This document shows, in pieces, positions 7,340 to 16,011 of a stretch of DNA of 64,000 nt. The translations under genes were made by a program, and so were the position numbers. Every line of letters starts with the position of its first letter. Position 1 is the stretch's first letter. This DNA is from Bacteroidia bacterium (lineage in GTDB: Bacteria; Bacteroidota; Bacteroidia; B-17B0; Aurantibacillaceae): contig JAEUTP010000008.1 in NCBI GenBank assembly GCA_016787705.1, forward strand, positions 62,001 to 126,000, read 5' to 3'. The notes beneath the pieces were generated by a model. It was given only the letters and a program-made list of their open reading frames with translations, ran no database searches and had not been told where the DNA came from.

Positions 7340-7996
7340 TTACGACGCCTTATCCTTATTTTTAAAATATTTTAAACTTAGCAAATGAGATAATAAAACT
7401 ATTGGCACAACTACTGCCGGCAAAAAAGTAAAGGGAAATTGCAATACTGCAATATTTGGCTGATCAAATGCTAATTGTTGAATTGGAGAAGGAGCAGAAA
7501 GCATCCCTATTGTAACAATGATGTTTAAAAAAATAATCCCTATAATATTCCATGCTCTCAAAAATGTTGTTTTCAGTTCCTTTTTCGTGTAAACAGCATA
7601 AACTAATAAGAGTATTGCTGTAGTACCAATTACTATATCAAAATTCCACCCTTTGTAAGTCATTATTACCGGAATTTTACCTTTTAAAAACAGCCTGTAA
7701 AGCACGATCTCAACCGGTAATCTTAAAGTATGAATTGCCAATAAATAAAAGAGATCTGATTTTTGTAAATGTAATTTCTTATAAAAATAAATTACGTAAA
7801 GTGCAGAAGGAATAATAACAAACAGCAAACGGGGTGGTAAAGCTTTTTCGTTTTGAAAAACGCCCGTAGCGGAAATTATGCCGACTACGGCAAGCCAGAA
7901 AGAAAAGAAATATAAAACCCCTTTATCATTGCCTGAAGCAAGGTACAGCAGGGCAATTGATAAAAGAGTAATAAGTATAAAAACTAGTTCAATCAT
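7340..7996 (-). CDS. Seven-helix membrane protein, unknown
   Basis: The 218-residue protein has about seven hydrophobic segments (near 3-20, 27-47, 57-72, 82-105, 120-137, 152-168 and 187-208). I see no recognisable catalytic or transport motif. The start is ten bases downstream of the DUF1569 stop codon, so cotranscription with DUF1569 and the YciI-like gene is likely, which points to the regulon of the nearby Crp/Fnr-type regulator. No signs of transfer. Confidence 0.65.
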   Translation of the reverse strand: MIELVFILITLLSIALLYLASGNDKGVLYFFSFWLAVVGIISATGVFQNEKALPPRLLFVIIPSALYVIYFYKKLHLQKSDLFYLLAIHTLRLPVEIVLYRLFLKGKIPVIMTYKGWNFDIVIGTTAILLLVYAVYTKKELKTTFLRAWNIIGIIFLNIIVTIGMLSAPSPIQQLAFDQPNIAVLQFPFTFLPAVVVPIVLLSHLLSLKYFKNKDKAS

Positions 7997-8005
7997 TGGT
8001 TTATT

Positions 8006-8449
8006 TTACTTTCCAAATTGCCTTAAATGGTGATCGGTATGTTTATACACATAATTTCCAACCTCTTCTTTGGTCATTCGCCCAAAAAAAGGATGTATGA
8101 ATTCAGGAACAGTATATTTATCATATTCTTTTAATAAAGAAATCCAGTTTTCTTTTTCGGCTTTAAAGTTACCAGTACCTTTAATTTTGAAATCGGGATG
8201 TGTTGGTTGATTTTTTTTCATCGGTTCAGAATCTTTCATTATTCCTTTTAGCGCCATCTTACCGAACAATTTACCAATGAATAAGCGGTCGTATTTCCTT
8301 TTTCCAAGAAACATCTCTTCACTTAAATTGCAATGCTTCAGCATTTGAAAAGCATCCATTTTTCCCCAATGCGCTTTGTCTTCTGCTGTTAAGAGGCTTA
8401 TTCTATCTATCAGTATACTAATAGTATTTTTATCGAATATTGTTTTCAT
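8006..8449 (-). CDS. DUF1569 family protein (DinB-like fold)
   Basis: The 147-residue protein has the DUF1569 pattern: ahead of MDAFQMLKHCNLSEEMF (32-48) lies an N-terminal helix, and the C-terminus has HPFFGRMTKEEVGNYVYKHT and DHHLRQFG. The conserved histidines (His39 and the C-terminal HTDHHLRQF cluster) match the metal-site histidines of DinB-like four-helix proteins, often linked to thiol chemistry. The substrate is unknown. It starts ten bases after the YciI-like gene ends. Confidence 0.85.
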   Translation of the reverse strand: MKTIFDKNTISILIDRISLLTAEDKAHWGKMDAFQMLKHCNLSEEMFLGKRKYDRLFIGKLFGKMALKGIMKDSEPMKKNQPTHPDFKIKGTGNFKAEKENWISLLKEYDKYTVPEFIHPFFGRMTKEEVGNYVYKHTDHHLRQFGK

Positions 8450-8459
8450 AACTACAATT

Positions 8460-8810
8460 TTAATTCATTGGAATAATATCTCTTACTTCTACAGTACCAC
8501 CAATAGTTAAGATCGGACATCCCTTTGCCATTTCAATAGCATTATCGAGGCTTTCCGCTTTAACGATCATGTTTCCGCCCACCATTTTATTGTCGGAAAT
8601 ATTTATTCCCTCTTTTATTGAAAGATCTGCGTGTAATTGTTTTCCTGTAAAACCAAGTTGGCTTGTGCTTACTAATTTTGCCTGTGAAGCGATACCGCCA
8701 ATCCAACGGCCCCATTGTTTCTTTTGAGCATCAAGATCCGTTTCTGTAGGATGATAATTGTTATTGGGCTCTAATCTGAAGAGCAACATAAAGTCTTGTA
8801 ATTTTTCCAT
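8460..8810 (-). CDS. YciI-like (DGPF-domain) protein
   Basis: The 116-residue protein is of the YCII-related family: MLLFRLEPNNNY at the start, then W-x-x-W-I-G-G and a terminal VEVRDI-like strand. Family members are ferredoxin-like small enzymes or binding proteins of mostly unknown role. I use the ATG at 8810: the longer frame begins with TTG at 8843, which overlaps the -7 promoter element and adds 11 non-conserved residues. It is the first gene of the leftward run downstream of the candidate Crp/Fnr operator. Confidence 0.82.
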   Translation of the reverse strand: MEKLQDFMLLFRLEPNNNYHPTETDLDAQKKQWGRWIGGIASQAKLVSTSQLGFTGKQLHADLSIKEGINISDNKMVGGNMIVKAESLDNAIEMAKGCPILTIGGTVEVRDIIPMN

Positions 8811-8840
8811 TTTTTTTAAGTTTAGTAGATTATTATGATA

Positions 8841-8848
8841 CAAATCTA
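8841..8848 (-). promoter_or_regulatory. -7 promoter element of the YciI-like operon
   Basis: The minus strand reads TAGATTTG, a perfect TAnnTTTG. The predicted start near 8837 decides the YciI-like start codon at 8810. There is no -33 TTG; the palindrome at 8868-8887 takes that place. Confidence 0.65.
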
Positions 8849-8867
8849 CAGCAACATAAAATAATAC

Positions 8868-8887
8868 TTCTTGTCATATGGCAAGAA
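8868..8887. promoter_or_regulatory. Candidate Crp/Fnr-type operator
   Basis: TTCTTGTCATATGGCAAGAA is a near-perfect 20-base palindrome with TTG-N8-CAA geometry, the spacing of FNR-type sites. Its centre (8877.5) is about 41 bases upstream of the predicted start, the class II activator position. The gene for a Crp/Fnr family regulator ends 14 bases away. Confidence 0.65.
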
Positions 8888-8900
8888 AAGAAAAATAGGC

Positions 8901-9479
8901 CTATTCGCTGGCAATTTCTTTACGAATGCGGCTTAAAGATGTGTCGGTAACACCAAGGTAGGTTGCAATTTGCTTTAAAGAAATATGTTGTACAATAAGA
9001 GGTTTTTCGCGCATTAAACGTTTGTAGCGGTCTTTGGCATGATCGGTGATCATAGAAATACTATGTCTTTTTAATTCAAAATAACTTCCTACCAAAGTAG
9101 TTCGGCCATTTTCTCTAAAAGCTTCTATGCTATGAAATAACTGTTGGAAAGTTTCAAAATCAAGTTGCCAGCAAACGCAATCTGTTAAAGCCTGTATATT
9201 TTCTTTTGTAGGTGTTCTTAAAAAAAACGAAGGCCAGTCAATAACGATATCGCCAAACGAATAAAAGTTAGTGCTGATATCATTTCCTTCAAGATCTGTA
9301 GCATAAGACCTCACAAAACCGCTTTCTATAAAAAAATAACGGTTTGCGATTTTACCTTCTTCTAAAAGAAATTCATTTTTAGAGAATTCTATTCTTTTAA
9401 ATTTCGGAATAATCTGTGCCTGTTCTTCTTTTGAGAATTTTTTATCTGTAAAGATGTTATAAAGAAAATCTTGGTTCAC
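8901..9479 (-). CDS. Crp/Fnr family transcriptional regulator
   Basis: The 192-residue protein has a cyclic-nucleotide-binding-type beta-roll (about 15-120, with EFLLEEGKIANRYFFIESG near 36-54) and a short C-terminal helix-turn-helix (ISLKQIATYLGVTDTSLSRI, about 168-187). The usual cAMP phosphate-binding Arg-Ala motif is absent, as in most Bacteroidota members, and I see no Fe-S cysteine cluster, so the effector is unknown. It lies downstream of, and 5 bases from, the small Cys-motif gene and upstream of the YciI-like operon it may activate. Confidence 0.88.
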   Translation of the reverse strand: MNQDFLYNIFTDKKFSKEEQAQIIPKFKRIEFSKNEFLLEEGKIANRYFFIESGFVRSYATDLEGNDISTNFYSFGDIVIDWPSFFLRTPTKENIQALTDCVCWQLDFETFQQLFHSIEAFRENGRTTLVGSYFELKRHSISMITDHAKDRYKRLMREKPLIVQHISLKQIATYLGVTDTSLSRIRKEIASE

Positions 9480-9484
9480 TTATT

Positions 9485-9883
9485 TTATTTTGGGGTTACA
9501 ATCGTATCATTCTTTGAAGGCTTGTGATCATACCTATCAACAGGTTCCATGCGTTTACCCATACATTTGTAGCTGTTCAATAAAAAGAAAACAAAGGAAA
9601 TGGTCCATACTGCAACTTTTCTGAAACGCGTTTTATAAATTGCGTTTTCAATTCTATTTACAAACCTATCAAAGGCGTTTGAGGAAGTTGTATGTCTTTC
9701 ATTATACAAACCGCATACTTTTTGAGTAGAATTCTTTTTGAAATAAATTTCAATTTCATCTAAACTCATTTTTGTAAAATCAACTACTTTAGTTTGGCAG
9801 CTACCGCAAAATTTTTCGCCTTCAACAGAGCTCATTGCTTTAAAATTTTCGGAGCAGGGATTTTGTATTTGAATGTTTTTCAT
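9485..9883 (-). CDS. Small membrane protein with Cys-x2-Cys N-terminal domain
   Basis: The protein has 132 residues from the ATG at 9883; the longer frame starts with GTG at 9931 and adds an unconserved stretch. Residues 1-45 carry the Bacteroidota pattern NPCSENF-x-AMS-x8-FCGSCQTKVVDFTKMS, known at the N-terminus of many uncharacterised proteins and resembling a small metal-binding or redox domain (Cys8, Cys26, Cys29). A single membrane segment lies near residues 92-106. It starts upstream of the Crp/Fnr gene with five bases between them, so both are probably one transcript. Confidence 0.72.
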   Translation of the reverse strand: MKNIQIQNPCSENFKAMSSVEGEKFCGSCQTKVVDFTKMSLDEIEIYFKKNSTQKVCGLYNERHTTSSNAFDRFVNRIENAIYKTRFRKVAVWTISFVFFLLNSYKCMGKRMEPVDRYDHKPSKNDTIVTPK

Positions 9884-9929
9884 GTTAATTAAAAATACAA
9901 AAAATAATTTATTATTTAGGTGAGAGAAC

Positions 9930-10012
9930 ACAGATCTGACAGATTTAACAGATAAACCACAGATAAGATTAGTGAAGGATTTTCACAATCAGCAGCATCC
10001 ACGTTCCATCTC
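9930..10012. repeat. Degenerate interspersed repeat (CACAGAT type)
   Basis: The stretch contains near-tandem CACAGAT/GACAGAT/AACAGAT/CACAGAT units (9930-9966), followed by AGTGAAGGATTTTCACAATC with short inverted arms. It resembles the decayed ACAGAT-type intergenic repeats of Bacteroidota. No coding potential is visible. Confidence 0.5.
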
Positions 10013-10024
10013 GTATAGCTAAAA

Positions 10025-10055
10025 ACAAAAGATCCCAACCATTTGGCCGGGATCT
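10025..10055 (-). terminator. Rho-independent terminator of pckA
   Basis: AGATCCC (10030-10036) and GGGATCT (10049-10055) form a perfect 7-base stem. Reading leftward it is followed by TTTTGTTTTT. It lies 28 bases after the pckA stop codon. Confidence 0.85.
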
Positions 10056-10082
10056 GATGTTCTTGGATAGTTGATATTATTT

Positions 10083-11696
10083 TTAAACTGTTACTTCTGC
10101 TTTTGGAGCAGCAGCTAAAATTTCTGCATTTGCAGCAGAAGCATATTGCTCAAAATTTTTAACGAAAGAAGCCGCTAAGCTTTGCGCAGTCTGATTAAAC
10201 GCTTCTTTATCTTTCCACGCATTTTTTGGTTCTAAGATCTCTGCAGGAACATTAGGACAAGCCTTAGGGAAATTTAATTTAAAGTATGGTGTAGTTCCAT
10301 ATTCTACTTTATCTAATTCACCGTTTAAAGCTGCAGTAATTAACGAACGTGTATAAGACAATTTAATACGGCTACCAACACCATATTTACCACCTACCCA
10401 GCCGGTATTTAATAACCAAACGTTTACGTTTCCTTTTTTCAATTTCTCACCCAACAACTCAGCATATTTTGTTGGATGTAATGGTAAAAATACTTTTCCA
10501 AAGCAAGCAGAAAACGTTAATGTTGGTTCGGTAACACCTACTTCAGTGCCCGCTACTTTAGCAGTGTAACCACTAATAAAATGGTACATTGCTTGTGCCG
10601 GTGTTAATTTTGAAATTGGAGGCAATACACCAAATGCATCGCAGGTTAAAAAGAAAATATTTTTTGGCACATCGCCCACTGCTGGCGTAACTGCGTTATC
10701 AATATAATTAGAAGGATAACTTACACGTGTATTTTCTGTTTTAGAAATATTTGAATAATCAACAGTTGTTGTACCATCAAAAAAGTTAATGTTCTCTAAT
10801 AATGAACCAAATTTAATAGCATTAAAAATTTGTGGTTCTTTTTCAGCAGTTAAGTCAACACATTTTGCGTAGCAACCACCTTCAAAGTTAAACACGCCTT
10901 TATCGCTCCAGCCATGCTCATCATCGCCAATTAATTTACGGTTAGGATCGGCGCTTAAAGTTGTTTTACCTGTACCTGATAAACCAAAGAAAATAGCAGT
11001 ATCACCATCTTTACCAATGTTTGCTGAGCAATGCATTGGTAACACACCTTTTTCGTGTGGCAATACATAATTTAATACAGCAAAAATTCCTTTTTTAATT
11101 TCACCGGTATAACCTGTTCCACCAATTAAAATAATTTTTTTAGTAAAATCAAGTATAGCGAAGTTGTGTTGACGTGTACCATCAATTTTAGGATCAGCTT
11201 TAAAACCAGGTGCGTTAATGATCAACCACTCATGTTTAAAGTTTTTAATTTCTTCAACTGTTGGGCGTAAAAATAAATTGTTAGCAAATAAGTTATGCGA
11301 AGGGTATTCGTTCACACAACGAATGTTGATACGGTATTTTGGATCAGCACAAGCGTAAGCATCACGAATCCAAATTTCTTTTCCACCCAAATAAGCCAAC
11401 ATACGGTTATGAAGGATCTCAAATTTTGCCGCATCAAAACGGTTATTTACATCTCCCCACCAAACGCTGTCTTTTGTATTTTCATCAACAACAACAAATT
11501 TATCTTTTGGCGAACGGCCAGTAAATTCTCCGGTATCAATTGCCAATGCACCTACATCTGTTAAAACTCCTTCTCCTCTTAATATTGTTTCTTCAACCAA
11601 CTCACTTGGATGAAGGTTCCAAAAAGCCATTTCAACATTTGAAAGGCCAAGTTGCGCAACCGAGGCACCATCTGCTTTTAAACCAATTTCGTTCAT
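10083..11696 (-). CDS. pckA: Phosphoenolpyruvate carboxykinase (ATP)
   Basis: The 537-residue enzyme converts oxaloacetate and ATP to phosphoenolpyruvate, CO2 and ADP, the entry step of gluconeogenesis. Motifs are RSPKDKF (61-67, substrate Arg), the kinase-1a P-loop GLSGTGKTT (238-246) and the metal-binding GDDEHGW (257-263). The length is normal for the ATP-type enzyme, and the GTP-type signature is absent. It is transcribed alone: a -7 element lies 27 bases upstream and a strong terminator follows. The ATG start gives a typical N-terminus. Confidence 0.97.
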   Translation of the reverse strand: MNEIGLKADGASVAQLGLSNVEMAFWNLHPSELVEETILRGEGVLTDVGALAIDTGEFTGRSPKDKFVVVDENTKDSVWWGDVNNRFDAAKFEILHNRMLAYLGGKEIWIRDAYACADPKYRINIRCVNEYPSHNLFANNLFLRPTVEEIKNFKHEWLIINAPGFKADPKIDGTRQHNFAILDFTKKIILIGGTGYTGEIKKGIFAVLNYVLPHEKGVLPMHCSANIGKDGDTAIFFGLSGTGKTTLSADPNRKLIGDDEHGWSDKGVFNFEGGCYAKCVDLTAEKEPQIFNAIKFGSLLENINFFDGTTTVDYSNISKTENTRVSYPSNYIDNAVTPAVGDVPKNIFFLTCDAFGVLPPISKLTPAQAMYHFISGYTAKVAGTEVGVTEPTLTFSACFGKVFLPLHPTKYAELLGEKLKKGNVNVWLLNTGWVGGKYGVGSRIKLSYTRSLITAALNGELDKVEYGTTPYFKLNFPKACPNVPAEILEPKNAWKDKEAFNQTAQSLAASFVKNFEQYASAANAEILAAAPKAEVTV

Positions 11697-11723
11697 TATA
11701 TTATTAGTGTTTTGTTAGTGGGG

Positions 11724-11731
11724 CAAAAGTA
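11724..11731 (-). promoter_or_regulatory. -7 promoter element of pckA
   Basis: The minus strand reads TACTTTTG, a perfect TAnnTTTG. The leader is about 22 bases. It directly follows the terminator of the upstream gene, so the two signals are back to back. Confidence 0.65.
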
Positions 11732-11764
11732 CAAAAAAAAAACGGCCTTAAAAAGACCGTTTTT
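11732..11764 (-). terminator. Rho-independent terminator of the upstream lipoprotein gene
   Basis: Reading leftward, AAAACGGTC and GGCCGTTTT pair (one mismatch) around a short loop and run into a tract of ten T. It ends the leftward lipoprotein transcript immediately before the pckA promoter. Confidence 0.8.
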
Positions 11765-11792
11765 CCACAATTTGCAGGCTTGTTAATGTATT

Positions 11793-12215
11793 TTATCTAA
11801 TTGATAATGAGACAAATTGGCCTTCTTTCGCGATTTTTTTCAACTGGTCAAGAAGTTCCTTTTTTTCAGCGTCTTTTAATTCGGTTAAAGGCATACAAAT
11901 ACGCCTTTCACCCTCACGACCCTGATTTTTTGTAGTATATTTTATCTTTTTGCTATCTAATAGTGCTGTTGTTTTATCTAATGCGGCGCCATCAATACCT
12001 GTTCCGGGACTTCCAAAATAAATTTCAGCAGCACAGTTTTTATCAGTAACTGTTGTATTGGCATCGATTGAAGAATCATTTGAGCTATCGGTTTTTGTAG
12101 TTTGAGAGCTTGTTGTAGTGGAACTGCTTGAAGTAGTTGTTTGACTTTTTTTGGTCTTACATGATGCAAGGCCTAAAAATAAAACACTGCTTAAAAGAAT
12201 AACTGATTTTTTCAT
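11793..12215 (-). CDS. Lipoprotein with conserved C-terminal domain, unknown
   Basis: The 140-residue protein has a lipoprotein signal ending in LASC (Cys20). A Ser/Thr-rich linker (about 23-55) follows, then a compact domain with AEIYFGSPGTGIDG, two cysteines (CAAEIYF and RRICMPL) and a C-terminal helix rich in Lys/Asp/Glu. The two cysteines may form a disulphide. I use the ATG at 12215: the longer frame starts with TTG at 12245 and lacks a signal-peptide layout. The function is unknown; it probably faces the periplasm or the surface. Confidence 0.72.
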   Translation of the reverse strand: MKKSVILLSSVLFLGLASCKTKKSQTTTSSSSTTTSSQTTKTDSSNDSSIDANTTVTDKNCAAEIYFGSPGTGIDGAALDKTTALLDSKKIKYTTKNQGREGERRICMPLTELKDAEKKELLDQLKKIAKEGQFVSLSIR

Positions 12216-12265
12216 ACTTAGGTTTTTGTATTGTAAATATGGCAAATAATTATTGAGAATAAAAA

Positions 12266-12691
12266 CTATTTAGACTTTTTTATAGCTGAAAGGGCAATGC
12301 ACAACCATCCGCCCACGAAAAGCAGGCCGCCAATTGGCGTTATTGGGCCTAAAAATTTTAACCAGTCGGCCCCATATAAATTGCGGGTGCATAAAAAATA
12401 CAATGAGCCGCTGAACAAAATAATTCCCCAGAAAAATAAATGATATGCCCAGTTTAAAAATTTACTGTCGAATTTTAATTTTAAAAGCACTACTGCCAGC
12501 ATAGCAAAGGTGTGATACATGTGATACTTAACACCCGTATCAAAACCGTTTAAAAGATCGGGAGTAATTAAACCTGTTTCTAATTTGCCTTTTAAGGCAT
12601 GTGCGCCAAGAGCGCCAAGGGCAACGGCAATAGCGCCTAAAAAGCCTATTGTTATAAGTTGTTTTGGAAGTCCGTTTGTTTCTTGTTTCAT
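12266..12691 (-). CDS. DUF423 family membrane protein
   Basis: The 141-residue protein has four membrane helices and the DUF423 (YgdD/TMEM256) hallmark GALGAHALKGKL near residues 26-37, followed by GVKYHMYHTFAML near 53. The C-terminus has LGPITPIGGLLFVGGW. The family is widespread and inner-membrane-located, with unknown function. It lies in the leftward run between a TPR-like lipoprotein gene and a second lipoprotein gene, with short gaps on both sides. Confidence 0.9.
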   Translation of the reverse strand: MKQETNGLPKQLITIGFLGAIAVALGALGAHALKGKLETGLITPDLLNGFDTGVKYHMYHTFAMLAVVLLKLKFDSKFLNWAYHLFFWGIILFSGSLYFLCTRNLYGADWLKFLGPITPIGGLLFVGGWLCIALSAIKKSK

Positions 12692-12737
12692 TTTTTAGTT
12701 TCTTATTCTTACTGCAAACTGTTAACTGCAATACTGC

Positions 12738-13352
12738 TTACTTCTTCTTTTTAAGTTCTTCCATTATCTGCTGATCGGTTTTGCCAATAAAATTAAGCGC
12801 GCCTTTTGCACTTTTTGCCCAATCGCTTTTTGGATATTCGTAAATAATTATTTCGTATAGTTTTTTTGCTTCCTGTTCGTTATTTAAATAAACGGTTTCA
12901 TCGTACAATTGTGCTAATAAAAACATAGCTGCTGGTCTATGCTTTGATTTGGGATACGAGGCTACACATTTTTCTAAAGCCACCTGTGCTTGCGGCATAT
13001 TGTTTATGGCTTGCGCTACTTGTGCTGTTTTAATTAAATAAATAGGACAAAGTGTATCAGCAGTACAATAAAAAGCAAAATCAGTAAATGCCTTAATTGC
13101 TTTATTGGCAACATCCTTATTTACTTCCATTTCTTTTAGTAAAATACTATCCATTTTTTTTGCTTCTGCCAAAAGCTGCTTACAATCTGTAAAGTAATTT
13201 TTAGTGGAAGTAATAGTATCAACGCTGCCGGAAACATTAACACTGTTGTTCGTAACAACTATAGTATTTATTTGCTCTTTTGATTGTTCTGATGAACAGG
13301 CAGCTAGTAAAAGTAAAACCGGCAATAAATAATTATACAACCTGTTTTTCAT
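12738..13352 (-). CDS. TPR-like lipoprotein
   Basis: The 204-residue protein has a lipoprotein signal ending in LLAAC (Cys19). After a polar linker it has helical repeats of the tetratricopeptide type (about 90-190), including the MPQAQVALEKCVASYPKSK and EAKKLYEIIIYEYPKSDWAK units, similar to YfgM/BamD-type scaffold repeats. It probably acts in protein-protein contacts at the envelope. It starts eight bases after def ends, so def and this gene are cotranscribed. Confidence 0.78.
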   Translation of the reverse strand: MKNRLYNYLLPVLLLLAACSSEQSKEQINTIVVTNNSVNVSGSVDTITSTKNYFTDCKQLLAEAKKMDSILLKEMEVNKDVANKAIKAFTDFAFYCTADTLCPIYLIKTAQVAQAINNMPQAQVALEKCVASYPKSKHRPAAMFLLAQLYDETVYLNNEQEAKKLYEIIIYEYPKSDWAKSAKGALNFIGKTDQQIMEELKKKK

Positions 13353-13360
13353 TTTTAAAC

Positions 13361-13954
13361 TTATTTTCTGTAAACGCGGGTTTTGTAATCAGCAGAGATC
13401 TTTCCGTTAGCGATATCATTTAATTTGCCCGAGATCATTTTACGCTTAAATGGACTGATGATATCTGTAAATAATTTTCCTTCGATGTGATCGTACTCAT
13501 GTTGAATAACGCGGGCAATAACACCATCGTATTTTTCGGTATGCTTAACAAATTTCTCATCGTAATATTCTATTTCAATATTCGGTTTACGATTTACATC
13601 TTCACGAATTTTTGGAATACTTAAACAACCTTCATTAAATTTCCACTCGGCACCATCTTCATTTAAAATGCGTGCATTAATGAATACTTTTTTAAATGCT
13701 TCTAATTGTTTTTTTTGTTCGGGTGTAAATTCATCGTCTTCATCACCATCACTCTCTGCAAAAGGACCAGTATCGATCACAAACAAACGAATAGCCTTAC
13801 CAATTTGCGGTGCGGCCAAACCAACACCATTAGCATTGTACATTGTCTCAAACATATTTTTTATAAGATCGTTAAGACCTTCATAATTCTTATCAATATC
13901 CACGCCTACTTTTCTAAGCACCGGATCGCCATATACAACAATTGGTAAAATCAT
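13361..13954 (-). CDS. def: Peptide deformylase
   Basis: The metalloenzyme removes the formyl group from the N-terminal Met of new proteins. All three motifs are present: GVGLAAPQIG (43-52), EGCLS (108-112, metal ligand Cys110) and HEYDH (152-156, ligands His152 and His156, catalytic Glu153). The 197-residue length is slightly above average because of an acidic insertion (about 67-82, rich in Asp/Glu), seen in other Bacteroidota enzymes. It is flanked by two lipoprotein genes six to eight bases away, suggesting one transcript that may begin upstream at guaB. Confidence 0.96.
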   Translation of the reverse strand: MILPIVVYGDPVLRKVGVDIDKNYEGLNDLIKNMFETMYNANGVGLAAPQIGKAIRLFVIDTGPFAESDGDEDDEFTPEQKKQLEAFKKVFINARILNEDGAEWKFNEGCLSIPKIREDVNRKPNIEIEYYDEKFVKHTEKYDGVIARVIQHEYDHIEGKLFTDIISPFKRKMISGKLNDIANGKISADYKTRVYRK

Positions 13955-13960
13955 TTTTTA

Positions 13961-14422
13961 TTAATTAAAATGTACTTCAGTTATGTCATCATCCTGGGTG
14001 TACTTTGCCCAAAATTCTTTTTCTTTTAAACGTAACACTTCCCAGGTAGGGCTTGAGCCAACAGCCGCTGTTGTGTTACCGCTTTCTTTAGTAAATATTA
14101 CTTTCTTTTTATCTTCGCTAAATGTCCAGTTACCGGCTTCATTAAAAGGAAAAGTAAGTGAACCGATAATTAAATTATAGCTAAAGGAATATTCTCCGTT
14201 TTTATTTATATTTAAAATGTAACCATTAAACACATGAGTTTTGGCAAAAGAAGTACTATCGCCGCCGTTAAATATATATTTTTCTATCTTCCATGAATTG
14301 GCTAGCCGTTCTTTTTTTGTTATTAAAGAAAAAGATGGCCCTTCAGGATATTTTTTGCACGAAACAAAAGCAACACAAAAAATTACCGCAACAATAAAAA
14401 AATAAGTACTTATTCTTTTCAT
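13961..14422 (-). CDS. Lipocalin-like lipoprotein
   Basis: The 153-residue protein has a signal ending in AFVSC (Cys22) and a KKYPEG spacer. The mature part has NSWKIEKYIFNGGD near 43, then alternating strands with FNEAGNWTFSEDKKKVIF near 95, the usual layout of lipocalin-like Bacteroidota lipoproteins. It resembles the lipoprotein at 4054 in layout but not closely in sequence. It lies five bases after guaB and six bases before def in the same leftward unit. The ligand is unknown. Confidence 0.7.
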   Translation of the reverse strand: MKRISTYFFIVAVIFCVAFVSCKKYPEGPSFSLITKKERLANSWKIEKYIFNGGDSTSFAKTHVFNGYILNINKNGEYSFSYNLIIGSLTFPFNEAGNWTFSEDKKKVIFTKESGNTTAAVGSSPTWEVLRLKEKEFWAKYTQDDDITEVHFN

Positions 14423-14427
14423 AAAAA

Positions 14428-15909
14428 CTATCTGCTGTAATTTGGTGCTTCGCGGGTTACCACCACATCGTGCGGGTGACTTTCTTTTACGCCGGCCGCT
14501 GTTATACGAATAAACTTGGCTCCTTGTAAAGACTTAATATCTTTAGCGCCACAATAACCCATACCGGCACGCAAGCCACCAATTATTTGGTACATGATCT
14601 CAGCAAGATTTCCTTTATAAGGCACACGTCCGCTGATACCTTCGGGCACTAATTTTTTAATATCATCTTCAGCATCCTGAAAATAGCGGTCTTTACTGCC
14701 TTTTTGCATAGCTTCTAATGAGCCCATGCCACGGTACGATTTAAATTTACGGCCCTCAAAAATAATTGTTTCACCCGGACTTTCTTCGGTGCCTGCAAAC
14801 ATACCACCCATCATTACTGTGCCTGCGCCAGCGGCTAAAGCCTTTACAACATCACCTGTAAAACGTACACCACCATCTGCTATTAATGGAACCCCTGTGC
14901 CTTTTAAAGCAACTGCTACTTCTAAAATAGCCGTAAGCTGTGGCACACCAACACCCGCAATAACACGAGTAGTACAAATTGAGCCGGGGCCAATACCAAC
15001 CTTAACTGCATCTGCACCTGCTTTTACCAAAGCTAATGCAGCTTTACCTGTAGCAATGTTTCCTACAACAACCTGTAAATTTTTATGTTTCTTTTTTACT
15101 TCTCTTAATTTTTCAATAACACCTTTGCTGTGACCATGTGCTGTATCAATAATAATGGCATCCACGCCGGCTTCTACTAAAGCATCCACACGTTGCATGG
15201 CATCGGCAGTAACGCCAACAGCTGCAGCTACACGCAAGCGGCCACGCTCATCTTTACAGGCATTAGGACGTACTTTAATTTTGATGATATCTTTATAGGT
15301 AATAAGTCCAACTAATTTGTTGGATTTATCAAGAATAGGCAATTTTTCAATTTTATGTTGCTGTAAAATTTCTTCTGCTTGTTTTAATGTAATACCTTTT
15401 TGTGCAGTAATCACATTTTTAAAAGGGGTCATTACATTTATTACCGGTTTTTTAAAATCCTTTTCGAAACGAAGATCGCGGTTAGTAACAATACCAAGTA
15501 ATTTGCCGGAATTATCAATAACAGGAATACCACCAATTTTATTATCCGACATAATTTTTAAAGCGTCGCCAATGGTAGCGCTGTTAAATAAAGTAACCGG
15601 ATCCATGATCATACCACTTTCGCTACGTTTTACTTTGCGTACCTGTGCAGCCTGATCTTCAATGCTCATATTTTTATGCAATACTCCAATACCACCCTCT
15701 TGCGCTATAGCAATGGCCAGCTTGTATTCTGTAACCGTATCCATTGCGGCAGATACAATAGGTGTATTTAATTTTATATTTTTAGTGAAGTAAGAGCTGA
15801 TATTCGCGTCTCTTGGTAAGATCTCAGAATAATCGGGCACTAATAATACGTCGTCGTACGTTAAGCCTTCTGCTACAAACTTGTTTGTGATACTGTTAAT
15901 GGAAGCCAT
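14428..15909 (-). CDS. guaB: IMP dehydrogenase
   Basis: The enzyme oxidises IMP to XMP with NAD+, the committed step of GMP synthesis. The 493-residue TIM-barrel protein has N-terminal [11 protein letters not shown] (15-25), two CBS domains (about 97-150 and 160-213) and the active-site loop GPGSICTTR with catalytic Cys312. The flap has a YRGMGS motif. The length is normal. It leads a leftward unit with a lipocalin-like gene, def and a TPR-like lipoprotein gene, all within ten bases of each other. A -7 element lies 31 bases upstream of the ATG. Confidence 0.97.
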   Translation of the reverse strand: MASINSITNKFVAEGLTYDDVLLVPDYSEILPRDANISSYFTKNIKLNTPIVSAAMDTVTEYKLAIAIAQEGGIGVLHKNMSIEDQAAQVRKVKRSESGMIMDPVTLFNSATIGDALKIMSDNKIGGIPVIDNSGKLLGIVTNRDLRFEKDFKKPVINVMTPFKNVITAQKGITLKQAEEILQQHKIEKLPILDKSNKLVGLITYKDIIKIKVRPNACKDERGRLRVAAAVGVTADAMQRVDALVEAGVDAIIIDTAHGHSKGVIEKLREVKKKHKNLQVVVGNIATGKAALALVKAGADAVKVGIGPGSICTTRVIAGVGVPQLTAILEVAVALKGTGVPLIADGGVRFTGDVVKALAAGAGTVMMGGMFAGTEESPGETIIFEGRKFKSYRGMGSLEAMQKGSKDRYFQDAEDDIKKLVPEGISGRVPYKGNLAEIMYQIIGGLRAGMGYCGAKDIKSLQGAKFIRITAAGVKESHPHDVVVTREAPNYSR

Positions 15910-15939
15910 CGGGTGAACTTTAAGGTTTTAAAATTCGGG

Positions 15940-15947
15940 CAAATATA
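15940..15947 (-). promoter_or_regulatory. -7 promoter element of guaB
   Basis: The minus strand reads TATATTTG, a perfect TAnnTTTG. A TTG (plus-strand CAA at 15972-15974) lies 24 bases further upstream, slightly beyond the usual spacing. Confidence 0.6.
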
Positions 15948-16011
15948 GTGTTTTTTTCTGAAATTGGGCTTCAAAATTAGCGCTTTAGAAGAGAATAGTG
16001 CTAAAAGGTGT

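Noticed and set aside
11295..11564. Rightward ORFs inside pckA
   Set aside because: They lie entirely inside a strongly conserved gene on the opposite strand and show no promoter or family pattern.
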